From assembly GCA_943328865.2 (NCBI GenBank), contig CALQBR020000009.1, forward strand, positions 1 to 14,049: a DNA stretch of 14,049 nucleotides, given 5' to 3'. The position numbers and the translations under genes are program-made. The notes under the pieces were generated by a model. That model was not told the DNA's origin. It made no database searches and was given only the letters and a program-made list of their open reading frames with translations. How positions within the stretch are numbered: the first letter of the stretch is position 1; each line of letters begins with the position of its first letter. Of this stretch, positions 1 to 8,280 are shown piece by piece. This DNA is from Sphingobacterium thalpophilum (GTDB lineage: Bacteria > Bacteroidota > Bacteroidia > Flavobacteriales > Flavobacteriaceae).

Positions 1-1716
1 AATCGCTAATTGATATTCATTTAAATTAAATCTACACTTACCTCTACCAATATAAGCATTGATTTCATTAGCGTCTAACTCAATTGCCTTTGAGAAATCA
101 ACTATTGCACCTTTATAATCTTCTAATTGACATTTCGACTGCCCCCTATTTAGATAGGCTTGTACATTATCAACATCGATCTCAATTGCTTTGGAATAAT
201 CAATAATTGCATCACTATAAAATTGTAATTTAGCTTTAATAAGGCCTCTATAAAAGCATGCTTCACTACTGCCACTTGGATTCATCTCAATAGATTTAGT
301 GAAATCAACCATAGCCCCACTAAAATCTTGTAGATCAAATTTAGCCCTCCCTCTAAAGCTATATATTTCGCTGCTAGTAATTGGATTTATATCTATAGCC
401 TTTGTATAGTCTACAATTGCACCCTGATAGTCCTGTAATTCAAATTTAGAAACCCCTCGCAAATAATAAGCCTCACTATAATATGGGTTTAATTCAATGA
501 CCTTCGTTAAGTCAACAATAGCTGCTTTCTGATCATGCAATTTATATTGAGAATAAGCTCTTTTGAAATAAGCCTCAATACTATTTTGATCAAATTCTAT
601 AACTTTTGTAAAATCAGCAATCGCATCAGTGTAATTTTCTAATTTAATTTTAATTAATCCTCTTGAAAAATACAACTCATTGCTTTCACTTGGATTCATT
701 TCAATGGCTGTAGAATAATCAGCGACGGCTCCAATATCATCATTTAAATTATATTTTGCCCTTCCTCTATTATTATAGGCTAAAGTCTCGTTAGGGTTTA
801 ACTCAATAGTTTTTGTAAAATCAGCGATAGCCCCTCTGTAGTCTTCAAGTTTATATTTTGATTGGCCTCTCCTAAGATAAGCTTGAGGATCATTATTATT
901 TATGTTGATGGCTTTAGTAAAGTCTGTAATGGCTCCGATATGATCTTCTAATTTTGTCTTAATTACGCCTCTAAAATAATAGACTTCGCCACTCCCTTTT
1001 GGATCTGCTTCAATCGCTTTGGTATAATCAGATATAGCCCCACTATAGTCTTGCAATTTTGTTTTTATAACGCCTCTGAAATAATAAATCTCACTACTCT
1101 CTTTCGGGTTAATTTCAATTGCTTTTGTATAATCCGCGATCGCACCTTCATTATCTTGCAACTCAAATTTAGAAACACCTCTCAAATAATACCCTTCAAT
1201 ATAACGTGGATTCAACTCAATCGTCTTTGTAAAATCAGCTATAGCTCCTCTGTAATCTTGTAACTTAAATTTAGATTGACCTCTTCTAAAATAGGCTTCA
1301 ATATTGTTAGCATTAAACGCTATGACTTTAGTAAAGTCAACTATTGATCCGCTAAAGTCGAGTAATTTTGTCTTTATTATTCCTCTAAAATAGTATACTT
1401 CACTGGCTACATTTGGATTAATCTCTATCGCCTTGGTATAATCCGCCAAAGCCCCAACATAGTCTTCTAATTTTGTTTTTACAACCCCTCTAAAATAATA
1501 GACCTCACCATTTCCATTTGGATTGATTTCGATTGCCTTTGTATAATCAGATAAAGCCTCAGTAGAATTTTTTAATTCAAATTTTGAAATTCCTCGTAAA
1601 TAATACGCCTCACTATAATACGGATTTAACGCTATCGTTTTTGTAAAATCAATGATTGCGCCGCTGTAATTTTCTAGTTTGTATTTTGATTGGCCTCTTT
1701 TTAGATAGGCTTCGAT
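1..1716 (-). repeat. Higher-order superrepeat of four TPRs (about 414 bp per unit) inside the TPR gene
   Basis: Consecutive TPRs cycle through four flavours: RGQSKYKL, RG(V/I)SKFEL, RGV(V/I)KTKL or RGRAKFDL, and RG(I/V/L)IK(T/A)KL. Their lengths cycle 34, 35, 35, 34. Full four-TPR units lie at 1716-1303, 1302-889 and 579-166. The unit at 888-580 has only three TPRs (34, 35, 34). A further unit starts at 165 and leaves the window. This indicates growth by duplication of a four-TPR block rather than of single TPRs. Confidence 0.85.
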
Positions 1717-2121
1717 ATAATCTGGATCCAGTTTTATAACCTTATTAAAATCCGCTATCGCTCCTTTGTAATCTTCAGAATTATATTTTGATTTACCGCT
1801 TTCAAAATACACTTGAATACTGTTTTGATCTATATCATTAATCTTAACAAAATCTGAAGGATCATTCAAAGTGCCTTCAGAATTATTGTTCATAGTCTTT
1901 TGAGGTATCGTGTCTTTTACTATCTCTTGAATAGCAGTTGCGTTAACAATCGGCTTTATAGTGTCTATAATAGCAACTTGCGTAATGTTTACATGCAAAC
2001 TATCTCTTGTGACACTATCTATTTGAGGCTTTGGATCACCACTATTGTTTTCATTATTTGTGGATTGCCCATAAGAACTTATAGTTAAACACAAAACAAT
2101 TAAAATTAACAACTTTTTCAT
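1..2121 (-). CDS. Exported protein with a long tetratricopeptide-repeat array (3' end outside window)
   Basis: I read 707 codons without a stop from the ATG at 2121 to the window edge, so the C-terminus is missing. Residues 1 to about 18 (MKKLLILIVLCLTISSYG) are a Sec signal peptide. Residues 19-101 are a Ser/Asn/Thr/Asp-rich linker. From residue 102 there are 17 complete TPRs and part of an 18th. They match the Bacteroidetes TPR style, with a core like RGxSKxxLxDYxGAIxDFTKAIExNP. Repeats are 34 or 35 residues long; the 35-residue ones carry one extra residue in the loop after NP. TPR arrays form superhelical scaffolds that bind peptides or proteins. The signal peptide puts this one in the periplasm or outside the cell. 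No enzymatic or anchor domain is visible, but one could lie beyond the edge. A TAnnTTTG promoter element sits just upstream. Partner and role are unknown. TPR identity is very certain; function is not. Confidence 0.93.
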   Translation of the reverse strand, partial: MKKLLILIVLCLTISSYGQSTNNENNSGDPKPQIDSVTRDSLHVNITQVAIIDTIKPIVNATAIQEIVKDTIPQKTMNNNSEGTLNDPSDFVKINDIDQNSIQVYFESGKSKYNSEDYKGAIADFNKVIKLDPDYIEAYLKRGQSKYKLENYSGAIIDFTKTIALNPYYSEAYYLRGISKFELKNSTEALSDYTKAIEINPNGNGEVYYFRGVVKTKLEDYVGALADYTKAIEINPNVASEVYYFRGIIKTKLLDFSGSIVDFTKVIAFNANNIEAYFRRGQSKFKLQDYRGAIADFTKTIELNPRYIEGYYLRGVSKFELQDNEGAIADYTKAIEINPKESSEIYYFRGVIKTKLQDYSGAISDYTKAIEADPKGSGEVYYFRGVIKTKLEDHIGAITDFTKAININNNDPQAYLRRGQSKYKLEDYRGAIADFTKTIELNPNETLAYNNRGRAKYNLNDDIGAVADYSTAIEMNPSESNELYFSRGLIKIKLENYTDAIADFTKVIEFDQNSIEAYFKRAYSQYKLHDQKAAIVDLTKVIELNPYYSEAYYLRGVSKFELQDYQGAIVDYTKAIDINPITSSEIYSFRGRAKFDLQDFSGAMVDFTKSIEMNPSGSSEACFYRGLIKAKLQFYSDAIIDYSKAIEIDVDNVQAYLNRGQSKCQLEDYKGAIVDFSKAIELDANEINAYIGRGKCRFNLNEYQLAI

Positions 2122-2139
2122 ACTACTTTAATTTAGAAC

Positions 2140-2147
2140 CAAATATA
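2140..2147 (-). promoter_or_regulatory. Bacteroidetes -7 element for the TPR gene
   Basis: On the minus strand this reads TATATTTG, an exact match to the Bacteroidetes -7 consensus TAnnTTTG. It lies about 18 bases before the start codon at 2121, implying a short leader. No convincing TTTG -33 element is present at the usual spacing; the nearest TTTG is too far upstream. The call rests on the -7 match and position only. Confidence 0.5.
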
Positions 2148-2305
2148 ATATTATAAATCATTTTTGATTGTTAAAACAAATAAAAAAACTACGACATAGG
2201 ATATGCCTAAATTCAATCATTAATTCCTTTCAACCTGCAACACCACAATTAATGCTATTGATAATTCGAAACATATAAATTAATAAAACTTTTGCTTCTC
2301 TTAAC

Positions 2306-2339
2306 TTTTGTAACTTAAACTTAAAATATACTATCTTTA
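2306..2339 (+). promoter_or_regulatory. Candidate Bacteroidetes promoter for ricT-gldH-PBP
   Basis: TTTTG at 2306-2310 and TATCTTTA at 2332-2339 are 21 bases apart. This fits the Bacteroidetes arrangement of a TTG-type -33 box and TAnnTTTG -7 box, with one mismatch at the last position. Transcription would start near 2346, giving a leader of about 50 bases. The site is divergent from the promoter of the TPR gene, and nothing else is recognisable in 2148-2305. Confidence 0.45.
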
Positions 2340-2395
2340 CAGACAATTTTTTTAAGAATCGAAGTTGTGTAAATCACAACCCAATAATATAAATT

Positions 2396-3712
2396 ATGGC
2401 ATGTACCAGTTGTTCAACAAGTGATGGAGGCGCTCCGAAAGGATGTAAAAATAATGGGACTTGTGGCACCGATAGCTGCAACAAATTGACCGTATTCGAT
2501 TGGCTTTCCAATATGAGTTTACCTAATGGCGAGGCGCCATTTGACTGTATTGAAGTGCGCTTTAAAAACGGAAGAAAAGAATTTTACCGCAATACCGAGA
2601 AACTAACTTTAAGTATTGGAGATATCGTTGCTACAGAAGCCTCTCCTGGTCACGATGTAGGGATTGTTACCCTAACTGGGGAGCTGGTTAAAATCCAAAT
2701 GAAGAAAAAAGGAGTGAATCATACCAGCAGTGATGTCCCTAAAATATACAGAAAGGCCTCTCAAAAAGATATTGATATTTGGTCCGCTGCTCGAAATCGA
2801 GAAGAGCCTATGAAAGTTAGAGCTCGTGAATTAGCGATTGCTCAAAAACTAGAAATGAAAATATCCGATATTGAATTTCAAGGAGATGGTTCAAAGGCCA
2901 CTTTTTATTATACAGCCAACGACCGAATCGACTTTCGTCTTTTAATTAAAGATTTTGCTAAAGAATTCAGCACTAGAGTTGAAATGAAACAAGTTGGTTT
3001 CCGTCAAGAAGCGGCACGTTTAGGCGGAATTGGTTCCTGCGGTAGAGAATTGTGTTGTTCTACTTGGCTAACAGATTTTAGAAGCGTAAACACTTCAGCA
3101 GCCCGTTACCAACAACTGTCGTTAAATCCTCAAAAACTGGCAGGACAGTGTGGAAAATTGAAATGTTGTCTGAACTATGAATTGGACACATACATGGATG
3201 CTTTGCAAGGCTTTCCTGATTTTGACACTAAATTAGTAACCGAAAAAGGAGATGCCATTTGTCAAAAACAAGATATTTTTAAAGGATTGATGTGGTTTGC
3301 CTATACCAATAATTTTGCCAATTGGCATGTTTTGAAAATCGAACAGGTGAAAGAAATTATTGCTGAAAATAAATTAAAAAACAAAGTCTCTTCACTTGAA
3401 GATTTCTCCATCGAAATTGCGGTCACTCCAGAAAAAGATTTCAACAACGCCATGGGTCAAGAAAGTTTAACCCGATTTGATCAGCCCAAGAAAAAGAAAA
3501 GACCAAATAACAAAAGAAAAGTAGGTAGTGAAAATGTAATTGTTCCTGGAACCAAAACCAATTCAGAGAATAGAAGACCCGCTATTACCAATACTAAAGC
3601 AAATACAGTAGATAGAAAACCAGCTGACAATAGAAAAAAACCAACTGACAATAGAATTAGACCTGCTGAAAATAAAATAAAACCTATTAATAAAAATGAA
3701 CCTAAAAAGTAG
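2396..3712 (+). CDS. ricT: RicT/YaaT-like PSP1-domain protein with Cys-rich head and basic tail
   Basis: This 438-residue protein is a PSP1/RicT homologue. Two signature cysteine motifs are present: SCGRELCCSTW (C215, C220, C221) and QCGKLKCCLNYE (C252, C257, C258). In Bacillus subtilis, RicT acts with RicA and RicF in a [4Fe-4S] complex that helps RNase Y-dependent RNA maturation. No RicA or RicF gene is visible here, so the Bacteroidetes role may differ. The N-terminus adds a second Cys-rich segment (C3, C6, C17, C23, C28), a possible metal site. From about residue 365 to the end it is a Lys/Arg/Asn/Pro-rich, probably disordered tail with a loose repeat of the type DNRKKP / DNRIRP / ENKIKP, which could contact RNA. 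The protein has no signal peptide and should be cytosolic. Its last 17 bases overlap gldH. The family call is firm; the molecular role in this phylum is inferred. Confidence 0.9.
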   Translation: MACTSCSTSDGGAPKGCKNNGTCGTDSCNKLTVFDWLSNMSLPNGEAPFDCIEVRFKNGRKEFYRNTEKLTLSIGDIVATEASPGHDVGIVTLTGELVKIQMKKKGVNHTSSDVPKIYRKASQKDIDIWSAARNREEPMKVRARELAIAQKLEMKISDIEFQGDGSKATFYYTANDRIDFRLLIKDFAKEFSTRVEMKQVGFRQEAARLGGIGSCGRELCCSTWLTDFRSVNTSAARYQQLSLNPQKLAGQCGKLKCCLNYELDTYMDALQGFPDFDTKLVTEKGDAICQKQDIFKGLMWFAYTNNFANWHVLKIEQVKEIIAENKLKNKVSSLEDFSIEIAVTPEKDFNNAMGQESLTRFDQPKKKKRPNNKRKVGSENVIVPGTKTNSENRRPAITNTKANTVDRKPADNRKKPTDNRIRPAENKIKPINKNEPKK

Positions 3713-4181
3713 TTTTCTTTTTATTTTGATTCTTGTTGCTTTTAGTGCTTGCGACAAAAAGAGAGTGTTTGACGAATACAAATCGGTTGGAGAAGCTTGG
3801 AACAAAGACCTTGTTGTAGATTTCAACCTCCCCAAACTAGACACTCTAAAAAAATATAATTTGTTTGTGAATCTTAGAGCCGATGACAGTTATGAATTTA
3901 ACAATTTGTTTCTGATTGTTTCATTGGAACAGCCTGACGGCCTAACAAAGATTGATACCTTAGAATACCAGATGGCCGATGTCGATGGTACTTTGCTAGG
4001 CGATGGTTTTTCGGATATAAAAGAAAGTAAACTTTTTTATAAAGCTAAAGTCCAATTTAAGGCACCCGAAAAAAACAAAGTACATATTAAACAAGCCGTT
4101 AGAAAAACTGGAAATGTAGTTGGCGTAGCCAATTTAAAAGGCATAACAGCCGTTGGATTTAGAATTGAAACATTAGAATAA
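3696..4181 (+). CDS. gldH: Gliding motility lipoprotein GldH
   Basis: The protein has 161 residues, the usual size for GldH. It begins with a lipoprotein signal peptide (MNLKSSFLFILILVAFSAC) whose lipidated cysteine would be C19. The mature part is a single beta-rich domain, with segments such as NLFVNLRADDSYEFNNLFLIV and GVANLKGITAVGFRIE, as in GldH of Flavobacterium. GldH is one of the Gld proteins needed for gliding on surfaces in Flavobacterium johnsoniae, where the machinery is linked to type IX secretion; its exact biochemical role is not settled. The start codon lies inside ricT (17-base overlap in another frame), which suggests translational coupling, and the penicillin-binding protein begins five bases after its stop. 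The call rests on lipobox, length, sequence character and position after ricT. Confidence 0.85.
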   Translation: MNLKSSFLFILILVAFSACDKKRVFDEYKSVGEAWNKDLVVDFNLPKLDTLKKYNLFVNLRADDSYEFNNLFLIVSLEQPDGLTKIDTLEYQMADVDGTLLGDGFSDIKESKLFYKAKVQFKAPEKNKVHIKQAVRKTGNVVGVANLKGITAVGFRIETLE

Positions 4182-4186
4182 AAAAT

Positions 4187-6487
4187 ATGGGCCCTAAAAA
4201 CAACAACAATCAAATAAAAGACATTGCCTACTATCAGTCTAAGTTTTGGAAAGTCTTTTTTTACGGACTAATTGGATTGGTTCTTTTTTTTCTATTCGCT
4301 TCATGGGGTCTTTTTGGCTCGATGCCTTCCTTTGAAGATTTAGAAAATCCAAATTCAAACCTCGCTACTGAAGTCATTTCTGCTGATGGTGCAACTATAG
4401 GAAAGTTTTATAACGAAAATAGGACTTCAATAAAATACAAGGATTTGCCAAAACACCTTGTAGACGCTTTAGTTTCTACAGAAGACGAGCGATTTTATGA
4501 ACATTCAGGAATTGACGGACGAGGAACCATGAGAGCTGTTTTAAGTGTAGGTACAAGTGGAGGTGCTAGTACATTAACCCAACAGTTAGCCAAACAGTTG
4601 TTTCATGGCGAAGGTTCTCGATTTTTACCTTTTAGAATCATTCAAAAAGCCAAAGAATGGATTATTGCTATTCGTTTGGAAAGACAATATACCAAAAACG
4701 AAATTATAGCCATGTACCTCAACAAAGCTGATTTTGTAAATACAGCCGTAGGAATTCGTTCCGCTGCGAAAGTATATTTTGGTAAAGAACCTCGAGATTT
4801 GTCGATAAATGAGAGCGCCATGCTCGTTGGAATGCTCAAAAACCCTTCTTTGTTCAATCCTATTCGTAGATTAGAAAAAGTAACAAACCGACGCAATACG
4901 GTCTTGGGACAAATGGTGAAAAATGATTTCTTAGAACCCACAGCCAAAGCAACTCTTGAGAAACAACCTATTGTTTTAAACTTTCAACCAGAGAGTCACA
5001 AAGACGGCATTGCCACTTATTTCAGAGAATACCTTCGTGAATTCATGAAAAATTGGCTTAAAGACAACAAAAAACCTGATGGATCAGAATATGATATTTA
5101 TAGAGATGGTTTAAAAATATACACTACGATTGATTCCCGACTACAACTCAATGCCGAAGAAGCAGTTACAGAGCATTTAACCAACTTACAACAAGAATTT
5201 TTTGCACAGTCAAAAACAAATAAAAATGCGCCTTTTGTGAACCTTTCTGATATAGAAACAAAAAGTATTTTAGATCAGGCAATAAAATCCTCTGAAAGAT
5301 GGCGTGTGATGAAAGCACAGGATAAAGATGAGGCAGATATTATCAAATCTTTTAGCATCAAAACCAAAATGACTGTCTTCACTTGGAAAGGCGAAAGAGA
5401 CACCATAATGACTCCAATGGATTCCATCCGTTATTACAAGCATTTCTTACAATCAGGATTAATGGCCATGGAACCACAGACAGGAAATGTAAAAGCATGG
5501 GTCGGAGGGATCAATTACAAATATTTCCAATATGATCACGTAAACCAAGGAGCAAGACAAGTAGGTTCCACGTTTAAACCATTTGTGTATGCAGCTGCAA
5601 TTGAACAACTAAATATGTCTCCTTGCGATTCTATAATCGACTCTCCATTTACCATTCCTGTTGGACGTCATCATGTTACTGAAACTTGGACACCCAACAA
5701 TTCTGACAATAAATACCGTGGGATGTTGACTTTGAAAAAAGCATTAGCTAACTCTATCAATACCGTTTCGGCAAAGCTAATCGATAAAATAGGACCTGAA
5801 GCAGTAGTAGAATTAACCCAAAAATTAGGGGTAAAATCGAAAATCCCAGTACAACCCTCGATCGCTTTGGGTGCCGTTGAAATCACCGTTCACGATATGG
5901 TCGCTGCCTTTAGCACCTTTGCCAATCAAGGGGTATATATCAAGCCACAATTTATCACTCGTATAGAAGATAAAAACGGAGTTGTAATCTATGAGCCTAT
6001 CCCTGAATCACATGACGTGCTTAATAAAGATATTGCATATGCTGTCATAAAATTATTAGAAGGAGTAACCGAAGAAGGAACCGGATCCCGATTAAGAACT
6101 CAAGGAGGTGGCTTTGGTTATGAAAGAGTAACCGGCTATCCATATGTATTTACCAATGCAATTGCAGGAAAGACAGGGACTACACAAAACCAATCTGATG
6201 GATGGTTTATGGGAATGGTTCCTAATCTAGTAACTGGCGTTTGGGTAGGCTGTGAAGACCGTTCGGCACGTTTTAAAAGCATTACTTATGGTCAGGGTGC
6301 CGTTGCCGCATTACCTATTTGGGGACTTTTTATGAAAAAGAATTATGCCAATAAAGACCTAACCATTTCAAAAGAAGAATTTGAAAAACCTGAAAACCTA
6401 TCTATAAAAGTAGACTGTTGGTCTCCACCAGCCACTGTAAAAGATACTACTGTAATAGAACAGAGTACGGAAGAATTTGAATTATAA
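4187..6487 (+). CDS. Class A penicillin-binding protein (PBP1A type, GT51 plus transpeptidase)
   Basis: A bifunctional peptidoglycan synthase of 766 residues. Residues about 22-43 form one membrane anchor after a short cytoplasmic tail. The glycosyltransferase domain carries EDERFYEH with catalytic E99, GGASTLTQQLAKQLF at 125-139, and the later RLERQYTKNEIIAMYLN and VYFGKE motifs. It polymerises lipid II into glycan strands. The transpeptidase domain has the SxxK motif STFK (nucleophile S461, K464), SIN at 523-525 and KTG at 662-664, so all catalytic motifs are intact. It cross-links stem peptides in the periplasm and is a beta-lactam target. The length is normal and nothing appears truncated. 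It starts five bases after gldH and is probably co-transcribed with ricT and gldH. Confidence 0.96.
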   Translation: MGPKNNNNQIKDIAYYQSKFWKVFFYGLIGLVLFFLFASWGLFGSMPSFEDLENPNSNLATEVISADGATIGKFYNENRTSIKYKDLPKHLVDALVSTEDERFYEHSGIDGRGTMRAVLSVGTSGGASTLTQQLAKQLFHGEGSRFLPFRIIQKAKEWIIAIRLERQYTKNEIIAMYLNKADFVNTAVGIRSAAKVYFGKEPRDLSINESAMLVGMLKNPSLFNPIRRLEKVTNRRNTVLGQMVKNDFLEPTAKATLEKQPIVLNFQPESHKDGIATYFREYLREFMKNWLKDNKKPDGSEYDIYRDGLKIYTTIDSRLQLNAEEAVTEHLTNLQQEFFAQSKTNKNAPFVNLSDIETKSILDQAIKSSERWRVMKAQDKDEADIIKSFSIKTKMTVFTWKGERDTIMTPMDSIRYYKHFLQSGLMAMEPQTGNVKAWVGGINYKYFQYDHVNQGARQVGSTFKPFVYAAAIEQLNMSPCDSIIDSPFTIPVGRHHVTETWTPNNSDNKYRGMLTLKKALANSINTVSAKLIDKIGPEAVVELTQKLGVKSKIPVQPSIALGAVEITVHDMVAAFSTFANQGVYIKPQFITRIEDKNGVVIYEPIPESHDVLNKDIAYAVIKLLEGVTEEGTGSRLRTQGGGFGYERVTGYPYVFTNAIAGKTGTTQNQSDGWFMGMVPNLVTGVWVGCEDRSARFKSITYGQGAVAALPIWGLFMKKNYANKDLTISKEEFEKPENLSIKVDCWSPPATVKDTTVIEQSTEEFEL

Positions 6488-6546
6488 AAAAATACATTTA
6501 AATTATTTATAACCAATATAAAATCTGAAAATTAGCAACTAACAAT

Positions 6547-7248
6547 ATGATTAACAGAAAAGTAAATAACGTACAAGAAGCACTTCAAGGAATTGAAGAT
6601 GGAATGACCATTATGCTTGGTGGTTTCGGACTATGCGGAATACCTGAAAACAGTATTGCCGAATTAGTAAAAAAAGGTACCAAAAACCTGACCTGCATTT
6701 CTAACAATGCCGGAGTAGATGATTTTGGATTGGGATTGCTATTACATAAAAAGCAAATCAAAAAAATGGTTTCTTCTTACGTAGGAGAAAATGCAGAATT
6801 CGAACGTCAAATGCTTTCTGGAGAATTGGATGTAGAATTGATTCCTCAAGGCACCTTAGCCGAAAGATGTCGAGCTGCACAAGCTGGAATACCAGCATTT
6901 TTTACACCTGCTGGTTTTGGAACCGAAGTGGCTATTGGAAAAGAAACCAGAGAATTTAACGGTAAAATGCATGTTATGGAGCATGCTTTCAAAGCCGATT
7001 TTTCAATCGTAAAAGCTTGGAAAGGAGACACCGCTGGAAATCTTATCTTCAAAGGGACTGCAAGAAATTTCAATCCTTGTATGGCAGGAGCTGCAAAAAT
7101 AACCATTGCAGAAGTAGAGGAATTGGTGGAAGCCGGAACTCTAGATCCCAACCAGATTCATATCCCTGGTATTTTAGTGAAACGTATTTTCCAAGGAGAA
7201 AACTATGAAAAGAGAATTGAGCAACGTACTGTAAGACAAAGAAGTTAA
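6547..7248 (+). CDS. scoA: 3-oxoacid (succinyl-CoA:acetoacetate) CoA-transferase subunit A
   Basis: This 233-residue protein is the alpha subunit of a family I CoA-transferase. It shows the glycine-rich motif [10 protein letters not shown] at residues 25-34, then [13 protein letters not shown] and [10 protein letters not shown], typical of ScoA/AtoD. With subunit B it moves CoA between succinyl-CoA and acetoacetate (or a related short 3-oxo acid) in ketone-body, leucine or fatty-acid breakdown. It acts in the cytosol. The gene for subunit B follows after two bases, so translation is probably coupled. A 59-base gap separates it from the penicillin-binding protein gene, and no clear TAnnTTTG promoter was seen there, so read-through from upstream is possible. 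The exact acyl substrate cannot be fixed from sequence; AtoD-type specificity is the alternative. Confidence 0.93.
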   Translation: MINRKVNNVQEALQGIEDGMTIMLGGFGLCGIPENSIAELVKKGTKNLTCISNNAGVDDFGLGLLLHKKQIKKMVSSYVGENAEFERQMLSGELDVELIPQGTLAERCRAAQAGIPAFFTPAGFGTEVAIGKETREFNGKMHVMEHAFKADFSIVKAWKGDTAGNLIFKGTARNFNPCMAGAAKITIAEVEELVEAGTLDPNQIHIPGILVKRIFQGENYEKRIEQRTVRQRS

Positions 7249-7250
7249 TT

Positions 7251-7910
7251 ATGGCATTAGATAAAATAGGAATCGCAAAAAGAATAGCACAAGAATTGAA
7301 AGATGGCTATTTCGTAAATTTAGGAATTGGAATCCCTACTTTGGTTGCCAATTATATCCCAGAAGGCATCGATGTAGAATTTCAGAGTGAAAACGGAGTT
7401 CTTGGCATGGGACCTTTCCCTTTCGAAGGCGAAGAAGATGCAGATATTATTAATGCGGGAAAACAAACCATTACAACTTTAGCGGGTGCTTCCTTTTTTG
7501 ACTCTGCAACGAGTTTTGGAATGATACGTGGACAACACGTTGATTTAACGATCCTTGGCGCAATGGAAGTTTCAGAAAATGGAGACATCGCTAACTGGAA
7601 AATCCCTGGCAAAATGGTGAAAGGAATGGGAGGCGCAATGGATTTAGTGGCCTCAGCAGAAAACATCATTGTTGCCATGATGCATGTAAACAAAGCAGGA
7701 GAATCTAAAATTCTAAAAAAATGTTCACTACCCCTAACAGGTGTTGGATGTGTGAAAAAAGTAGTCACTGAATTGGCTGTTTTAGAAATTACGCTAAAAG
7801 GCTTTAAACTACTAGAACGTGCTCCGGGTGTAACCGTAGAACACATAATAGCATCTACCGAAGCAGAATTGATTATTGAAGGTGATATTCCTGAGATGGA
7901 CATCAATTAA
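7251..7910 (+). CDS. scoB: 3-oxoacid (succinyl-CoA:acetoacetate) CoA-transferase subunit B
   Basis: This 219-residue protein is the beta subunit of the same family I CoA-transferase and holds the catalytic glutamate. The motif SENGVLGMGP at residues 46-55 places the active-site glutamate at E47, which in this family forms the glutamyl-CoA thioester intermediate. Other family features are VNLGIGIPTLVANYIP near residues 22-37 and the PGKMVKGMGGAMDLV segment after mid-protein. The length is normal for ScoB. It follows scoA by two bases and is the last gene before a strong terminator at 7971-8010. The A and B subunits presumably form the usual heterotetramer. Confidence 0.94.
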   Translation: MALDKIGIAKRIAQELKDGYFVNLGIGIPTLVANYIPEGIDVEFQSENGVLGMGPFPFEGEEDADIINAGKQTITTLAGASFFDSATSFGMIRGQHVDLTILGAMEVSENGDIANWKIPGKMVKGMGGAMDLVASAENIIVAMMHVNKAGESKILKKCSLPLTGVGCVKKVVTELAVLEITLKGFKLLERAPGVTVEHIIASTEAELIIEGDIPEMDIN

Positions 7911-7970
7911 GATGAAAGTTTAAAAGTCGTAAAGTAAAAAGTCTAAACTTAATTGATTTTTTCAATATAA

Positions 7971-8010
7971 AAAAGTCCCTAAATCATTATGAATTAGGGA
8001 CTTTTAATTT
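7971..8010. terminator. Bidirectional intrinsic terminator after scoB
   Basis: A 12-bp perfect stem, AAAAGTCCCTAA at 7971-7982 pairing with TTAGGGACTTTT at 7994-8005, encloses an 11-base loop. The plus strand has a T run inside and after the 3' arm. The minus strand ends in six T residues. It can therefore stop scoAB transcription from the left and the 8861-8035 genes from the right. It also marks the border between the conserved operon and the accessory region. Confidence 0.85.
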
Positions 8011-8019
8011 ATAAGGGTA

Positions 8020-8036
8020 AGTGTTTCCGCCACACT
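8020..8036. repeat. Short hairpin AGTGT-loop-ACACT at the end of the phage-like cassette
   Basis: AGTGT at 8020-8024 and ACACT at 8032-8036 are inverted around a seven-base GC-rich loop. The 3' arm overlaps the stop codon of the gene at 8035-8280. The same AGTGT/ACACT pairing recurs in the hairpin at 9638-9652. With five-base arms, chance is a serious alternative. Confidence 0.35.
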
Positions 8037-8280
8037 ACCTAAGCGATTTATTTGGCCCACCGCCAGTTGGAGTCTTCGCTTCTTCGATATCAAGCTTTCC
8101 CTCTGCGGCCTTCTTGTAGTAAGGCAGCTTCACTTTGAAGTGATGCCAAGTAAGAAGAGCCAAGCCTCCTTTTTCATGAGCGTTGTTTGCTATCTTCTCC
8201 GCACCTGCCTCTCTGGCGTCCGCGAACTCTTCGAATTCCTTGCCTGCGTCTGCAGACTCGCTGAACTTTCTTATTCTCAT
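8035..8280 (-). CDS. Small hypothetical protein, probably phage-derived
   Basis: The protein has 81 residues, is charged, and has no signal peptide or membrane segment. The core GAEKIANNAHEKGGLALLT followed by WHHFKVKLPYYKKAAEGKLD resembles, from memory, small proteins of unknown function in T4-like marine phages; this was not verified by search. It ends in a Gly/Pro-rich tail (TPTGGGPNKSLR). The start ATG overlaps the stop of the preceding gene (ATGA at 8277-8280), which fixes the start and implies translational coupling. Eight of its eleven lysines use AAG, whereas the chromosomal genes around it mostly use AAA. It also uses GCG, GCC and GGC freely, which points to a foreign origin. Function unknown. 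Confidence 0.65.
   Translation of the reverse strand: MRIRKFSESADAGKEFEEFADAREAGAEKIANNAHEKGGLALLTWHHFKVKLPYYKKAAEGKLDIEEAKTPTGGGPNKSLR

Noticed and set aside
1..1716. Regularly spaced direct repeats suggesting a CRISPR-like or minisatellite array
   Set aside because: The roughly 102-105 base period is fully explained by 34- and 35-residue TPR codons in one uninterrupted minus-strand frame, and the repeats differ at silent sites.
1051..2088. Plus-strand open frames opposite the TPR gene
   Set aside because: They are antisense to a clear TPR coding frame and their translations show no family features.
7911..7965. Small imperfect AAAGT-type repeats after scoB as a possible regulatory element
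   Set aside because: Short AT-rich words only, with no consistent period or fold before the true terminator at 7971.
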